From Neoarius graeffei (lineage: Eukaryota; Chordata; Actinopteri; Siluriformes; Ariidae), in contig NC_083587.1 in the NCBI RefSeq assembly GCF_027579695.1, positions 62,241,738-62,305,737 on the forward strand: DNA of 64,000 bases, given 5' to 3'. Of this stretch, positions 39,631-51,399 are shown in pieces. Below the pieces are notes generated by a model, which saw only the letters and a program-made list of their open reading frames with translations, was not told the origin of the DNA and did not search any database. Within the stretch, counting starts at the first letter, position 1, and the number at the start of each line of letters is the position of its first letter. The translations under genes were made by a program, and so were the position numbers.

Positions 39631-39633
39631 TTT

Positions 39634-41101
39634 CTCGGATGGTGAATTTGTTAAACACTGCCTCACTAAAGTTGCCAGGATAATGTGTCCAGAGAAGATT
39701 CAGGACTTCAGAAATGTGAGTTTGTCCAGACAAACAGTTGCCAGACGAATTGAAGACCTCTCAGCTAACTTGAATCAGCAAGTATCAGACAAGGCAAGAG
39801 CATTTGAGTTTTACTCAATTGCGTGTGATGAGATTACTGATGCTACAGACACAGCGCAGCTGCTGATTTTTTTACGAGGCGTCAACATTAACTTTGGCAT
39901 TACCGAGGAGTTACTTGATCTTAGGAGTCTAAAAGGTACCACAACAGGTAGGGACATTTTTGAGGCTGTATCGGCTGCGATTAATGACATTAACCTGCCC
40001 TGGGACAAGCTGTGTGGAGTTTCCACAGATGGGGCTCCAGCAATGACTGGCGAACGTAATGGGATGGCCTCTATGGTGTGCAGAAAAGTTCGCGAAAGCA
40101 GAGGTGAGGCTGTAAAAATGCACTGCATTATCCACCAGGAAGCACTCTGTGCTAAGACTGTTCAGGTGAATGATGTGATGGACACAGTGGTTAAAACAAT
40201 CAATCTCATTCATGCAAAGGCACTCAATCACAGACAGTTCCAAACTTTTTTGTCTGAAGTTGAAGCTGAATATGGAGATGTCATCTACCACTCAGATGTG
40301 CGCTGGTTCAGTCGCGGCACCGTTCTGCATAGGTTTTACTCACTGAGATCGGAAATTGACCAGTTTTTGAAAGAGAAAGGCAAGCCTCTTCACGAACTGG
40401 ATGATCCCCTATGGTTGGCAGACCTGGCTTTTTTGGTAGATCTGACCAGCCATCTTAATGCACTGAACAAGAGCCTTCAAGGCAAAGATCAACTTGTCTC
40501 TCACCTGTACGCACACCTGAAAGCGTTCTGTGTCAAGCTTAAACTTTTAGAGGCGCAACTACGCGACTTCAATGTAGTTCACTTCCCCATAATGTTGGAG
40601 CTGAAGACAGCTTTCCCGAATGCCAACATCTCTACCCAAAAAAATAAATATGTATCAGTGATCACATCTCTTCTGGCAGAATTTCGTAAGCGCTTTCAGG
40701 ATTTTTCCGTCATTGAGAAAGACATGAAACTATTCACAACACCATTCTCGGTTGACGTGACAGATGTTGATGAGTGTATGCAGATGGAAGTTATTGAGAT
40801 CCAGTGCGACGATTCACTGAAAAGTCGGCATCAGCTTCTCCCCCTACCAGAGTTTTATCAGAGTTTGGATAAGACCAGGTTTCCTCTCATGAAGCGCCAT
40901 GCCGCAAGAATGATTAGTCTGTTTGGGTCTACGTACATATGCGAGCAGACATTTTCTCTTATGACTCTGAACAAAAGCCGACTAAGAACGAGGCTGACCG
41001 ACAGACATCTCTGCGACGTTCTTCGCATCGCAACATCAAGGCTTACTCCTGACCTGCCAGCTATTCTTCAGTCCAAGACTCAGCATCACTGCTCCCACTG
41101 A
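39634..41101 (+). pseudogene. hAT transposase, main part (Charlie/GTF2IRD2-like)
   Basis: The open frame begins at 39599 in the nested element, but hAT similarity starts at SDGEFVKHCLTKVARIMC. Catalytic acids are visible: Asp in FYSIACDEITDATDTAQ, Asp in LCGVSTDGAPAMTG and Glu in the C-terminal STYICEQTFSLMTLNKSRLR. The CIIHQEALC block is also present. The last part is the hAT dimerisation domain. This stretch has no stop, so the only breaks are the upstream frameshift and the nested transposon. It could have been active until that insertion. Confidence 0.92.
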
Positions 41102-42660
41102 ATGACATTGCAATTTTTTTTTTTACCTGCAAATGTTTTCATCAGTCTTGTTGCACCTTTGTCACTGATCGTGACCCATTTTCAGTTAGGCTACTTAACA
41201 AAGCACTAAGATTAGGCCTATACACAGGCATGTTTTCTTGATGTGATTGCCTGTACTGCCTTTTTCCTTTTCTCCTTTTGGGCTACATGTGAATGTGTTG
41301 TTTATTCATTTGCAGACCTTTGTGACATTGTCAGTTATTAGGCTAATTGAAATTCATTTCATACCAAAGTAGGTTGTTTTATTAGGCTATGTTCTTATGT
41401 AAGCCATTCACATTTTATACCAAACTACATTAGCTTACACAGCCACTTTCTCTCAGAAGTGTTGAAACTGCCTTGACCCTCTGTGTTGTTCACTCAGACA
41501 TTTATGTTCATATTCTGTTGCATTCTACATATTTCAGGTTACATTCTGAGATTTTCAAATGTTTATTTGAATGAAACCAAGGATAAGTAAAGGTGTGTAC
41601 TATAAACTTAATAAAGTACTCAGACATCATTATGTGTTTAGTAGGCCTATAATTCACATCATATCAAGTAGGCTACTGTTGCAACAAAAATACGTTTTGC
41701 ACAGTCTAAAAAACATTGGAACTAGTCTAAAAGACACCTTTAATTTCTATCGGCCTTTGGCGGCTCATATTTTTCTTTATGTGGCCCTCAAGCAAAAAAG
41801 TTTGGCCACACCTGGTGTAGTGGCTGCTGCTTTATGTCCCAGGGTTCCCTCATGTCCGTGCTATCTTCTGGCTTTCCCCTTTTAGTTCTGCTGTCATAGT
41901 TAGTCTTGCCGGAGTCCCTGCTTGCACTCAGTGCAAAATGTATCCTGTTCTTAACCATTAGGTAACACTGGGCATACCTAGCAATCTGTGATCTCCTTTC
42001 CATCTTTCCCTCTGTTTGTCTCTCTCTGTCGAGTTACATGTCGATGTCCGAGTCACCAGTGATGCTGCTCTTCGGACTTGCCTGATCCATCCTGATGCCT
42101 TACGTCTGGCTGGAGTCTCATCTCATCACTCCTGTAGAGGATGGCCCCATATAGACAGTCGACAGACACACTTAGAAAATGGCTCTGGACACTTACAGTT
42201 TTGCTATGATGGCTGAGGACTACAGTTGCCATGGTAACTTTAGGACTGCAGTTGTCATGAACAATTTTGCACTCAAGTCTCCATCAATGGTCAGTTGATA
42301 ACGTCAACAAAACAGACTTCATGCTAAAACTATAATGAATTTCCTGGTTACACAGTTATACTTTGTGACTCTATAGGGCACAGTTACAGAAGCGAGTTAT
42401 TTATAGTCATGCTATCTGTTATCATCCAGATGAGGATGGGTTCACTTTTGAGTCTGATTCCTCTCAGGGTTTCTTCCTCATGTCGTCTGAGGGAGTTTTT
42501 CCTTCCCACCATCACCACAGGCTTGCTCATCAGGGATAAATAAATTTATTAGGGATAAAAATGAGTTCATTTGTGAAAAAGTCTTTATTTTTCTGTAAAG
42601 CTGCTTTGCAACAATGTCTGTTGTTAAAAGTGCTATACAAAAATAAACTGACTTGACTTG

Positions 42661-42860
42661 TCTGGATTTTCTTTGGAAAATATAAATGCTTAAAATTGGA
42701 TAAATTATATGGCAACAAAACAAGATAATTTAATAATGATTTCTATCATTGTTGATATCTCAAATATACGTAGGCAAATTTTATTGAATGTGTTTCAGAA
42801 TCAAATTACTTTTTTTAACTTTTAACACGTGATTTTGCCATAATTAATTAATTTTCACAT
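42661..42860. other. Short unassigned AT-rich spacer
   Basis: Nothing coding or repetitive seen between the L2 tail and the next SINE. Confidence 0.6.
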
Positions 42861-42872
42861 GGTAGCTGATCA

Positions 42873-43234
42873 TGGGCGGCACGGTGGGTTAGCGCTGTCG
42901 CCTCACAGCAAGAAGGTCCGGGTTCGAGCCCCGTGGCCGGCGAGGGCCTTTCTGTGTGGAGTTTGCATGTTCTCCCCGTGTCCGCGTGGGTTTCCTCCGG
43001 GTGCTCCGGTTTCCCCCACAGTCCAAAGACATGCAAGTTAGGTTAACTGGTGACTCTAAATTGACTGTAGGTGTGAATGGTTGTCTGTGTCTATGTGACA
43101 GCCCTGTGATGACCTGGCGACTTGTCCAGGGTGTACCCTGCCTTTTGCCCATAGTCAGCTGGGATAGTCTCCAGCTTACCTGCGACCCTGCACAGGATGA
43201 GTGGCTACAGATGATGGATGGATGGATGGATGGA
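42873..43234 (+). mobile_element. Mermaid/DANA-type SINE with target duplication
   Basis: GGGCGGCACGGTGGGTTAGC start, lacking a few bases of the A box, and a (GGAT)n tail. Flanks TGGTAGCTGATCA (42860-42872) and TGGTAACTGATCA (43235-43247) form a 13-bp duplication with one mismatch. Confidence 0.92.
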
Positions 43235-43533
43235 TGGTAACTGATCACATGCAGGGAATGTGGTTTTATTTTTCACATGTGATTTTCTTTCAGGAATAAT
43301 TCTTTTTTTGCCTGGGATCATATATTTACCTGAATTCACAACACAACATGATGAAATGCATGATCACAAATTTTGCAAACAAAGTACTAATGTTGGTAAT
43401 TAGTGGTGTGCAGATTTACAAACGTTTCTTGCTCATAAATAATCACAATGAACTCATTAATAAACTCTGGTTAGTAATAAATAAGTTGTGAATGTGCTCC
43501 AATTTTCAATAAATGAATCTTTTTTTTTTTATT

Positions 43534-43689
43534 TCAGGGTTTCACCGTGACATTTGCCGAGACAGCCGGATCAAACCAGTACTGATACCCGAAAGGTTGC
43601 AGGTGATGAGTGTAGTACTCCAGCTCGTACATCCTATGAGGTGGGATGTGGTGAAAGCTGATGGCGTAATCTGAACAGTATTGTGGTCC
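43534..43689 (-). CDS. c1galt1: C1GALT1-like terminal exon (core-1 beta-1,3-galactosyltransferase C-terminus)
   Basis: A 156-nt minus-strand exon, missed by simple ORF length because it has no start codon. The acceptor is TGTTAACAG|GGACC after a TG-rich tract. It reads [14 protein letters not shown], then [19 protein letters not shown] and ends VTVKP with TGA at 43536-43534. From family knowledge, C1GALT1 ends with a CCSD-x-AVSFHYV and MYELEYLVYHLRPYGY block, so this is its C-terminus. The enzyme adds galactose to GalNAc-Ser/Thr in the Golgi, making core-1 O-glycans. An AATAAA overlaps the stop, so the 3' UTR signal is unusually close. Upstream exons should lie to the right on the same strand, but none was found up to 64 kb. 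It could be a retained gene end or an orphan exon. Confidence 0.78.
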   Translation of the reverse strand, partial: GPQYCSDYAISFHHIPPHRMYELEYYTHHLQPFGYQYWFDPAVSANVTVKP

Positions 43690-43922
43690 CTGTTAACACA
43701 CACACACAGACAGACACACACAGACACACACACATTGTCAGGACAAGGAAATGCATGTACGTAGCATGACTTTGGTGTTTGTATTCCCCACCCATTTTTC
43801 CCTAGGAAAATAACTTGTGAAAGCTGTCACACCTCTGGTCAACAGTGTTAACATCTTTATTCTCTAATTGTTTACTTACATGCCTTTCTACACAGCTACA
43901 CACAGCCTCTCCCACTCATGAA
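43690..43922. other. Unassigned spacer with (CA)n
   Basis: A short CA-rich tract at about 43697-43735 and plain sequence. No exon recognised. Confidence 0.6.
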
Positions 43923-43924
43923 TA

Positions 43925-45521
<1,597 letters not shown>

Positions 45522-45621
45522 TATATTCACCATTTGCAGATAAACTTCATATCTTCACGGAACAGTGTGATAACCTCTCTCACATATATACATACAGACA
45601 TGGACACATTTGTTGGTACCC

Positions 45622-45834
45622 TTAATATTTTGCTGCACAACCTTTAGCAGCAATCACTGCTAACAAGTGATCTCTGTAGCTCTCAATGAGACTTCTGGAT
45701 CTGCCAACAGGTACTCTGGCCCACTTGTCCTGAGCAAACAGCTCCAGATGTCTCAGATTTAAAGGGTGCCTTCTCCACACTGCATGCTTCAGCTCTTTCC
45801 AGAGATGTTCAATAGGATTCAGATCAGGACTCAT
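45622..45834 (-). pseudogene. Tc1 transposase C-terminal piece
   Basis: Contains the third catalytic acid in PDLNPIEHLWKELKHAVWRR and the typical end SLIESYRDHLLAVIAAKGC. It is in the same element as the N-terminal piece at 48090-48353, 2.2 kb away. Confidence 0.9.
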
Positions 45835-46039
45835 GGGAGAACACTTCAGAATAGTCCAATGTTTTGTTGGGTGCTTTGAGCTGTATGTTTTGGGTCTTTA
45901 TCCATGACCTATGACTGAGACAGCACTTTCTGACACTGGGTACTATGTTTCACTCCAGAATGTCTTGATAGTCTTCAGATTTCATTGAGCCTTGAACAGA
46001 TTGAAGACCCCCATGCAAGATGCAGTAAAGCAGCCTCAA

Positions 46040-46684
46040 ATCATAATAATAATAAGTTTAATTTATATAGTGCCTTTCTCACACCCAAGGTTGCTTTACA
46101 ATTAGAGGAAAAAAGTCCACCAAAAGAGGGTCAGGATGTAATTCCAGTGGCGTAGCTGCCCACAGTCCTACCAAAGGTGCATGAAGGTATGTCCCACACT
46201 GCCTGCACATTTGCCACGACGCCACCAGGCAACATCACCCAGAACACTGCGCCATGGATCCACAAAGCGAGCACAAAAGCACAGCCACACAGAGGGCTGG
46301 TATGTCCCAAAGTGCCTGCACAGCCATCGCGATGCCACTGGGCAACACCGCTCTGAACACTGCACCAAGCACAGAAGTACCACTACACAGAGCACTGGAC
46401 AACCCCGATGTTAAAAAGAGCAATGAACTCACTGCAGTCCATAGCGAGGCGCACAGGCATCACCCATAGTGGACCAAGGCCCAAAGGGAACTGATGTCCA
46501 AAACTGGGTTCAGAGCTACCCCACAATCGGCGGACAAAACATTCAAACAAAGAACATCAAACTATACAATCACAAAAAGTAAACCGGGGGGAAGAAAAAT
46601 AAAAAGCTCTGGTGAGAAGCGGCAGCCAAAATGTGCACAGCATACACTCAACCAGAAACAGAAAAGAAATCTAAAAATGAGAAC
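46040..46684. repeat. Retroelement fragment with internal ~115-bp duplication
   Basis: Starts with ATAATAATAATAAG and TTTAATTTATATAGTGCCTT, a common teleost LINE tail, and interrupts the Tc1 sequence. Inside, GGTATGTCCCACACTGCCTG (46185) and GGTATGTCCCAAAGTGCCTG (46299) start two diverged tandem units. No recognisable protein. Confidence 0.6.
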
Positions 46685-47111
46685 CAAGCCTCCTTTGTAT
46701 TTCACAGTAGGTATGGTGTTCTTTTTTTGAAAGCTTCATTTTCTCTTTTGGTGACATGGAGCTGATGTGACTTGCCAATAAGCTTGCCTCATTTGTCCAA
46801 AGGACATGCTCCCAGAAGCAATATGGCTTGTCAATATGCATTTTAGTAAATTCCAGTCTGGCTTTTTTTTTTTAAGTTTGTCTTTCAACAATGGAGTGTT
46901 AGGACTGGGACTGTTTTGGCCTCTAGAGGCCGCTGTTATTTCCTTTTCGTGTCATGTTTGTTTTGGCCTCTAGAGGCCACCACTGTTCCTGTGTTTTGTG
47001 TTTGTGTTGATTGCCTGTTTAGTCCTGATTATTTTCACCTGTGTTCAATTTAGTTTGTGTATTTATACCCCCTGAGTTCAGTCCTCTTGTCACAGAGTCT
47101 TTGTGCTCTTA

Positions 47112-47731
47112 GGCTGCTGGGCCATAAAAGGTTCACGCTGCACGCTGCACGCTACACGTTCACGTGAAGAACCGGACCCTGGGCCATTAAACTTCATGCT
47201 TGGATGTTCACGTGTTGCGTCTGTTCTACTTTGACCGAGTAACCAACAATATGGACTCTTCGGATGACGACGATTGCCTCATTCTGCTTTTACTGAGACA
47301 GAGGAAGAGAAAAAGGAACAGAATTTGGAGCCGAGAACACTTCCTTCTGAGAGAAACCCGTGGTGAATTTCACCGAACATTCTATAATCTGCTTGACAAT
47401 CCCGATGAAGAACTATTTTTCAATTATACCATTCAATTATATTTTTTCTGAAGTTTTCCCCTGAAAGCATAGAGTTATCTCCCTAGACCCGTTCTGATTG
47501 GCTGGCGTGGCGGTGACCGCATGCATTGACTGGAATTTCCGTCTTCACGCCTAGAAAAAAGTGTGCATGTTCATTTCATGCTTCACGCGTGAAGTGTGCA
47601 GCGTGCAGCGTGCAACGTGAACGCCGTTCTATGGCCCAGAGCAAGTCATGCTACGTTTGTCCACTTTTCTTTACACGCGTGCAGCGTGCAGCATGCAGCG
47701 TGCAGCGTGAACCTTCTATGGCCCAGCAGCC
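47112..47731 (+). mobile_element. PIF/Harbinger-type element (620 bp) with ~45-bp TIRs and TTA duplication
   Basis: GGCTGCTGGGCCATA at the left and TATGGCCCAGCAGCC at the right, flanked by TTA on both sides (47109-47111 and 47732-47734). The uninterrupted LTR at about 2378 has a single TTA. The ends continue inverted through GGTTCACGCTGCACGCTGCA. Three-base TTA duplications are the hallmark of Harbinger elements. Confidence 0.93.
47200..47451 (+). pseudogene. Harbinger transposase N-terminal remnant
   Basis: Contains DSSDDDDCLILLLLRQRKRK, WSREHFLLRETRGEFHRTFY and DNPDEELFFNY. This matches the start of Harbinger transposases (basic region, then a W-x-H/E-x-x-x-R...GEFH...FF-x-Y pattern). The catalytic DDE region is missing. 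Confidence 0.75.
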
Positions 47732-48583
47732 TTATGTTTATCTCCAGTTTCCTCTGTACCGTGTTCTTTGTTTTACACTTTGCTTTTCTTTTGGACCTAG
47801 TAGTGACTGTGTTTTTGGATCTTCTGAGCTTTGGTATTTTTGCCTTTTCTTTTCTGTTTTTTTTGGCTTTTGTTTTGTACTTTTGTATTTTTTATTTTTT
47901 CCCTTATATGTTCTGAGCGTTTTTGGATTATTACTTTTTGGATTTTTTGTGTATATATTGTAAATAAACCTTTTGATACTTTTTCTACTTCTGCCTCACG
48001 CCTCTGCATTTGAGTCATCCCCCTGGTGGCCTAGTGGGGGTTTGCTGGATTATCACACCAGCCAACCAGGTTCGAATCCCAGCAAAACCCTAACATGGAG
48101 TCCTCCTGGGTCTTCTTCCATTGAGCTTATGGTCACTCAAAAAGTGGCGGATGGTGCAATCAGACATCAATGTACCTTCACCTTGGAGTTCAACTTTTAT
48201 CTCTTTGGAAGATGTCCTTGGCTGTTTTTCTATTATTGATTCTATCCTTCTGTTCAATGTGTGGTCGATTTTACTTTTGTGGCCATGTACAGCAAGATTG
48301 GCTGCAGTCCCATGGAGCTTAAACTTCTTAATAATATTTGCAACTGTAGTCACAGGAACATCAAGCTGCTTGGAAATGGTCTTCTAGTCTTTGACTTTAA
48401 CATGCTTGTCAATAATGATCTTTCTGATCTCTTCAAACAATTCTCTCCTTTGCTTTCTCAGATCTGTGTTCAATATGGTGCACACGACAATACCAAACGG
48501 CAGAGTGATAGCTTTTCTCCATTTAAATAGACTGAGTGACTGATTACAAGACCGAAGACACCTGTGATACTCATTAAGGTTAA

Positions 48584-49482
48584 CTGTGGGTGGTAAAAGA
48601 GAGCAACTGGACTTGCTTGAAGATTCTTGAAGACGTTTCACCTCTCATCCGAAAGGCTTCTTCAGTTCTGTCTGACTCATAGGGAGTATCAGGTATTTAT
48701 CCTTTCATAGATGAAAAGCAATCCTAAGGTGTCGTTGAGTCATCCTGTTGGTGTGGGTCACTGGGAGCTGGGTGTGAACGGCCTAGAGAGTTGTTGGAGT
48801 GATCAATGGATTGTTGGTTCTCTCTGTTCTCTTGTGAGTCACTGAAAACAGCTGAGTTTTGGTGTGCATTCAGTTGTCTGGGAAGTATGCCAAGGACTGC
48901 ATTGTAGGTGGCTGATAAATGATGTCTTAGACCACCACCTCTGTTCAGTGATGGCTGTTCCATGTTGACAAAAATGGCTTCTTTAACTCCTCGCTCATAC
49001 CAACGATCCTCTCTGGCTAAAATGCGTATGTTGCAATCCTGAAATGAGTGTCCTTTGTTGTTAAGATGAAGATAGACAGCAGAGTCCTGGCCTGAGGAAC
49101 TGGATCTCCTGTGTTGAGCCATGTGCCTGTGAAGCGGTTGTTTTGTTTCCCCAATATACGAGTCCGTGCATTCCTCACTGCACTGAATTGCATACACTAT
49201 GTTGTCCTGTTTGTATCTGGCTATTCTGTCCTAAGTAAACGACTCTCTAGGTCGATCACATCCAGCCCCCAGTGACCCACACCAACAGGATGACTCAACG
49301 ACACCTTAGGATTGCTTTTCATCTATGAAAGGATAAATACCTGATGCTCCCTATTAGTCTGACAGAACTGAAGAAGCCTTTCGGATGAGAGGTGAAACGT
49401 CTTCAAGAATCTTCAAGCAAGTCCAGTTGCTCTCTTTTACCACCCACAGTTTACTATGACCTGGATGACTGAGAATCTTCAG
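48584..49482 (-). mobile_element. Penelope-like retroelement fragment (GIY-YIG), inverted terminal copies
   Basis: Flanked by a 13-bp duplication TCATTAAGGTTAA (48571-48583 and 49483-49495). About 190 bp at each end are inverted copies of one another, for example GCAACTGGACTTGCTTGAAG and CTTCAAGCAAGTCCAGTTGC. An ORF with a GIY-YIG endonuclease domain lies between. This arrangement fits Penelope-like elements, which have LTR-like ends, sometimes inverted, and a C-terminal GIY-YIG domain. RT is absent, so the copy is 5'-truncated. Confidence 0.88.
48724..49197 (-). CDS. GIY-YIG endonuclease domain of a Penelope-like element (partial)
   Basis: Begins MYAIQCSEECTDSYIGETKQ. The Y-x-I...YIG signature and following arginine and QHRR are visible. 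Later blocks are DSAVYLHLNNKGHSFQDCNI, RWYERGVKEAIFVNMEQPSL and NRGGGLRHHLSATYNAVLG, ending in a divergent tail. The domain nicks DNA for target-primed reverse transcription. The frame is open upstream (49197 to about 49210), but no RT is found before the inverted repeat. Confidence 0.9.
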   Translation of the reverse strand: MYAIQCSEECTDSYIGETKQPLHRHMAQHRRSSSSGQDSAVYLHLNNKGHSFQDCNIRILAREDRWYERGVKEAIFVNMEQPSLNRGGGLRHHLSATYNAVLGILPRQLNAHQNSAVFSDSQENRENQQSIDHSNNSLGRSHPAPSDPHQQDDSTTP

Positions 49483-49767
49483 TCATTAAGGTTAAACAAT
49501 TAGTTTGGAATATCATTATAATCCAATTATTTATAATCTTTTCTAGGGGTACCAATAAATCTGTCCAGGCCATTTTACAATATCTTTTGTAAAATGAACA
49601 ATAAATAATTTCTTTTCACACTTTTTTTTTTTTGCTTTACTCTCTGACATACCAAAGGCATGCAAGTATACATGAGAAAATTGCCTTTAATTTCAGGAGG
49701 AATAAAGCATTGTTTCAATGAACTGTAAGGATACCATAATATTTGTCCATGTCTGTATACACACACA

Positions 49768-49771
<4 letters not shown>

Positions 49772-49843
<72 letters not shown>
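49772..49843 (+). repeat. (TA)n microsatellite
   Basis: About 36 TA units directly beyond the Tc1 right end. Confidence 0.97.
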
Positions 49844-49847
<4 letters not shown>

Positions 49848-50129
49848 CTTCAAAGGTGAAAATGTTCTAAGACAAAACATTACCTTAAATCGTTGATGAA
49901 AGATAAGCTTCTTCTCAACTGAGAAATGACAGAGTACAAGAGTATTTAAATCAAATGGGAAATGTCACTGCGCCTCATAAAAAGTCTGACAGAAAAGTTA
50001 AGTCCAGCTAGACCACAAAGTTAGATACACGTGAAAATGCAAATATTCTCAGTGATTCAATGATGACAAAGAATTATTTTAAAAAAAAAAACGTCAAGTA
50101 TAAAAACCAGAAGAACAGGAAGAGTTCAA

Positions 50130-50788
50130 AGTCCACGATGCTTCCTGTGAAGAGGTCTTTGTGTCCGAGTGTATACTTCAGTCAACAGTTTTTCAACACC
50201 ATCTACTTCTGTGGAAACCATTTTTATTTAAATAACATAAAAAGGGCAGCACGGTGGTGTAGTGGTTAGCGCTGTCGCCTCACAGCAAGAAGTTCCTGGG
50301 TTCAAGCCCCGGGGCCGGCGAGGGCCTTTCTGTGTGGAGTTTGCATGTTCTCCCCGTATCTGCGTGGGTTTCCTCTGGGTGCTCCGGTTTCCCCCACAGT
50401 CCAAAGACATGCAGGTTAGGTTAACTGGTGACTCTAAATTGACCGTAGGTATGAATGTGAGTGTGAATGGTTGTCTGTGTCTATGTGTCAGCCCTGTGAT
50501 GACCTGGCGACTTGTCCAGGGTGTACCCCGCCTTTCGCCTGTAGTCAGCTGGGATAGGCTCCAGCTTGCCTGCGACCCTGTAGAAGGATAAAGCGGCTAG
50601 AGATAATGAGATGAGATGAGATAACATAAAAATAAATGAAAACTGTATGCGACTTTTCTGAAATGTTTAGTGAATTAAGAAATGTTAGAAATTAATATTT
50701 CATGGAACTATACAGAAAGAGGGCAAAATCTTTATCAATATAAGTAGGAAGGTTTATTTATCACTATAATTTCCAGATTTTATTATTA
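50130..50788 (+). repeat. Dispersed repeat, paired with 4068-4312, split by a SINE
   Basis: Shares CAGTTTTTCAACACC and TTTATTTAAATAACAT with the first copy. After the SINE it continues TGGAACTATACAGAAAGAGG and ATCACTATAATTTCCAGATT. Family not recognised. Confidence 0.8.
50244..50620 (+). mobile_element. Mermaid/DANA-type SINE with 12-bp target duplication
   Basis: GGGCAGCACGGTGGTGTAGT start and GATGAGATGAG tail. Flanked by ATAACATAAAAA at 50232-50243 and 50621-50632. Confidence 0.95.
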
Positions 50789-51385
50789 GCAGCTCACCCG
50801 GCCAACAGGCGATCTTATGCCATCATGTGTTGTCTGTCGTCCGTCCGGCATTGTCCACATTTCAGGAAAATCGCTTCTTCTCTCTCAATTCTTCACCAAT
50901 TTTTATTCTTTTTGGCAGGAAGGTAGGTCTGCCTGGGGTGCATAAAGCTTCTACCCCAACTTGCATAATTGCAATTAATAATGAGGATATGGAGTAATTA
51001 ATCAATCCCTAACAAGAAGTTTCCACACAAATCACTTCTTCTCCCTCAATTCTTCACCAATTTTGATTCTTTCTGGCATGAAGATAGGGGTAGCTAGGGT
51101 GCATATAACTTCTACCCAGATTTGCTTGATTACCAATTATTAATGAAGATATGGACTAATCAAGTCTTAATGATCAGTTCAACAAAAATTGCTTCTTCTC
51201 GATCAATTCCTCGCCATTTTGGATTCTTTCTGGCAAATAGGTCGGCATTCCTAGGGTGGATATAGCTTCTATATATAGCTTGTATATAGTGTATATAGCA
51301 TTTATTACACAAGGTGGCCCACTCTAGATCGTTCCTTTTGGACTAGACAGTGCCGGAGTGAGCCACACCATCATTGACAGTCTCG
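50789..51385 (+). mobile_element. Dispersed 160-bp-unit element, full copy (3 units)
   Basis: Three tandem units start at ATCGCTTCTTCTCTCTCAAT (50869), ATCACTTCTTCTCCCTCAAT (51029) and ATTGCTTCTTCTCGATCAAT (51188), each about 160 bp. Ends AGCTCACCCGGCCAACAGG and CCGGAGTGAGCCACACCATC resemble inverted repeats. The same element occurs in three introns of the FCGBP-like gene. Confidence 0.85.
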
Positions 51386-51399
51386 TTGTTGTTGTTGTT

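Larger units (their letters stand above)
36765..41814 (+). mobile_element. hAT (Charlie-like) transposon, 5.05 kb, with nested insertions
   Basis: Left end TAGGGGTGGCCAAACTACGG, right end AGTTTGGCCACACCTG. It is flanked by the 8-bp duplication GTGTAGTG (36757-36764 and 41815-41822). The L2 copy at 56944 has the uninterrupted site. It contains a BED/C2H2-type N-terminal region, a SINE (36947-37322), a 1.83-kb foreign transposon (37803-39630), then a 500-codon transposase frame and a long 3' region. Confidence 0.95.
35190..42660 (+). mobile_element. L2-like LINE copy A (5'-truncated), split by a hAT and a SINE
   Basis: Reverse-transcriptase remnants (see 35517-35960) are followed by the C-terminal part (CTCCCAATCAAATTTCATAT, GGTCTCACACCACAGTACTTG) and a long 3' UTR. 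It ends with the typical AAAGTGCTATACAA and a TGACTTGACTTG tail. The same LINE at 55040-57736 gives its uninterrupted layout. The hAT at 36765-41814 and the SINE fragment at 36079-36220 are later insertions with target duplications. Confidence 0.82.
46897..48095 (+). mobile_element. Solo LTR of the same chromovirus, with a Harbinger insert
   Basis: TGTTAGGACTGG at the start and CTAACA at the end, as at 2149-2756. Flanked by TGGAG at 46892-46896 and 48096-48100, a 5-bp duplication. No internal retrotransposon sequence, so it is a solo LTR left by LTR-LTR recombination. Without the insert it is 579 bp. It carries the usual TATTTATACC and AATAAA. Confidence 0.95.
45595..49755 (-). mobile_element. 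Tc1-like transposon broken by three later insertions
   Basis: TA-flanked ends CAGACATGGACACATTTG and ATATTTGTCCATGTCTG are inverted partners. Minus-strand transposase pieces are at 45622-45834 ([19 protein letters not shown]) and 48090-48353 (helix-turn-helix: ANIIKKFKLHGTAANLAVHG). Insertions are a retroelement fragment (46040-46684), a solo LTR (46897-48095) and a Penelope-like element (48584-49482). Removing them leaves about 1.4 kb, normal for Tc1. Confidence 0.88.

Noticed and set aside
46181..46730. Overlapping ORFs of 70-80 codons on both strands
   Set aside because: They come from a GC-richer tandemly duplicated stretch within a retroelement fragment; no domain.
49575..49880. Minus-strand ORF rich in Tyr-Ile repeats
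   Set aside because: Translation of a (TA)n microsatellite.
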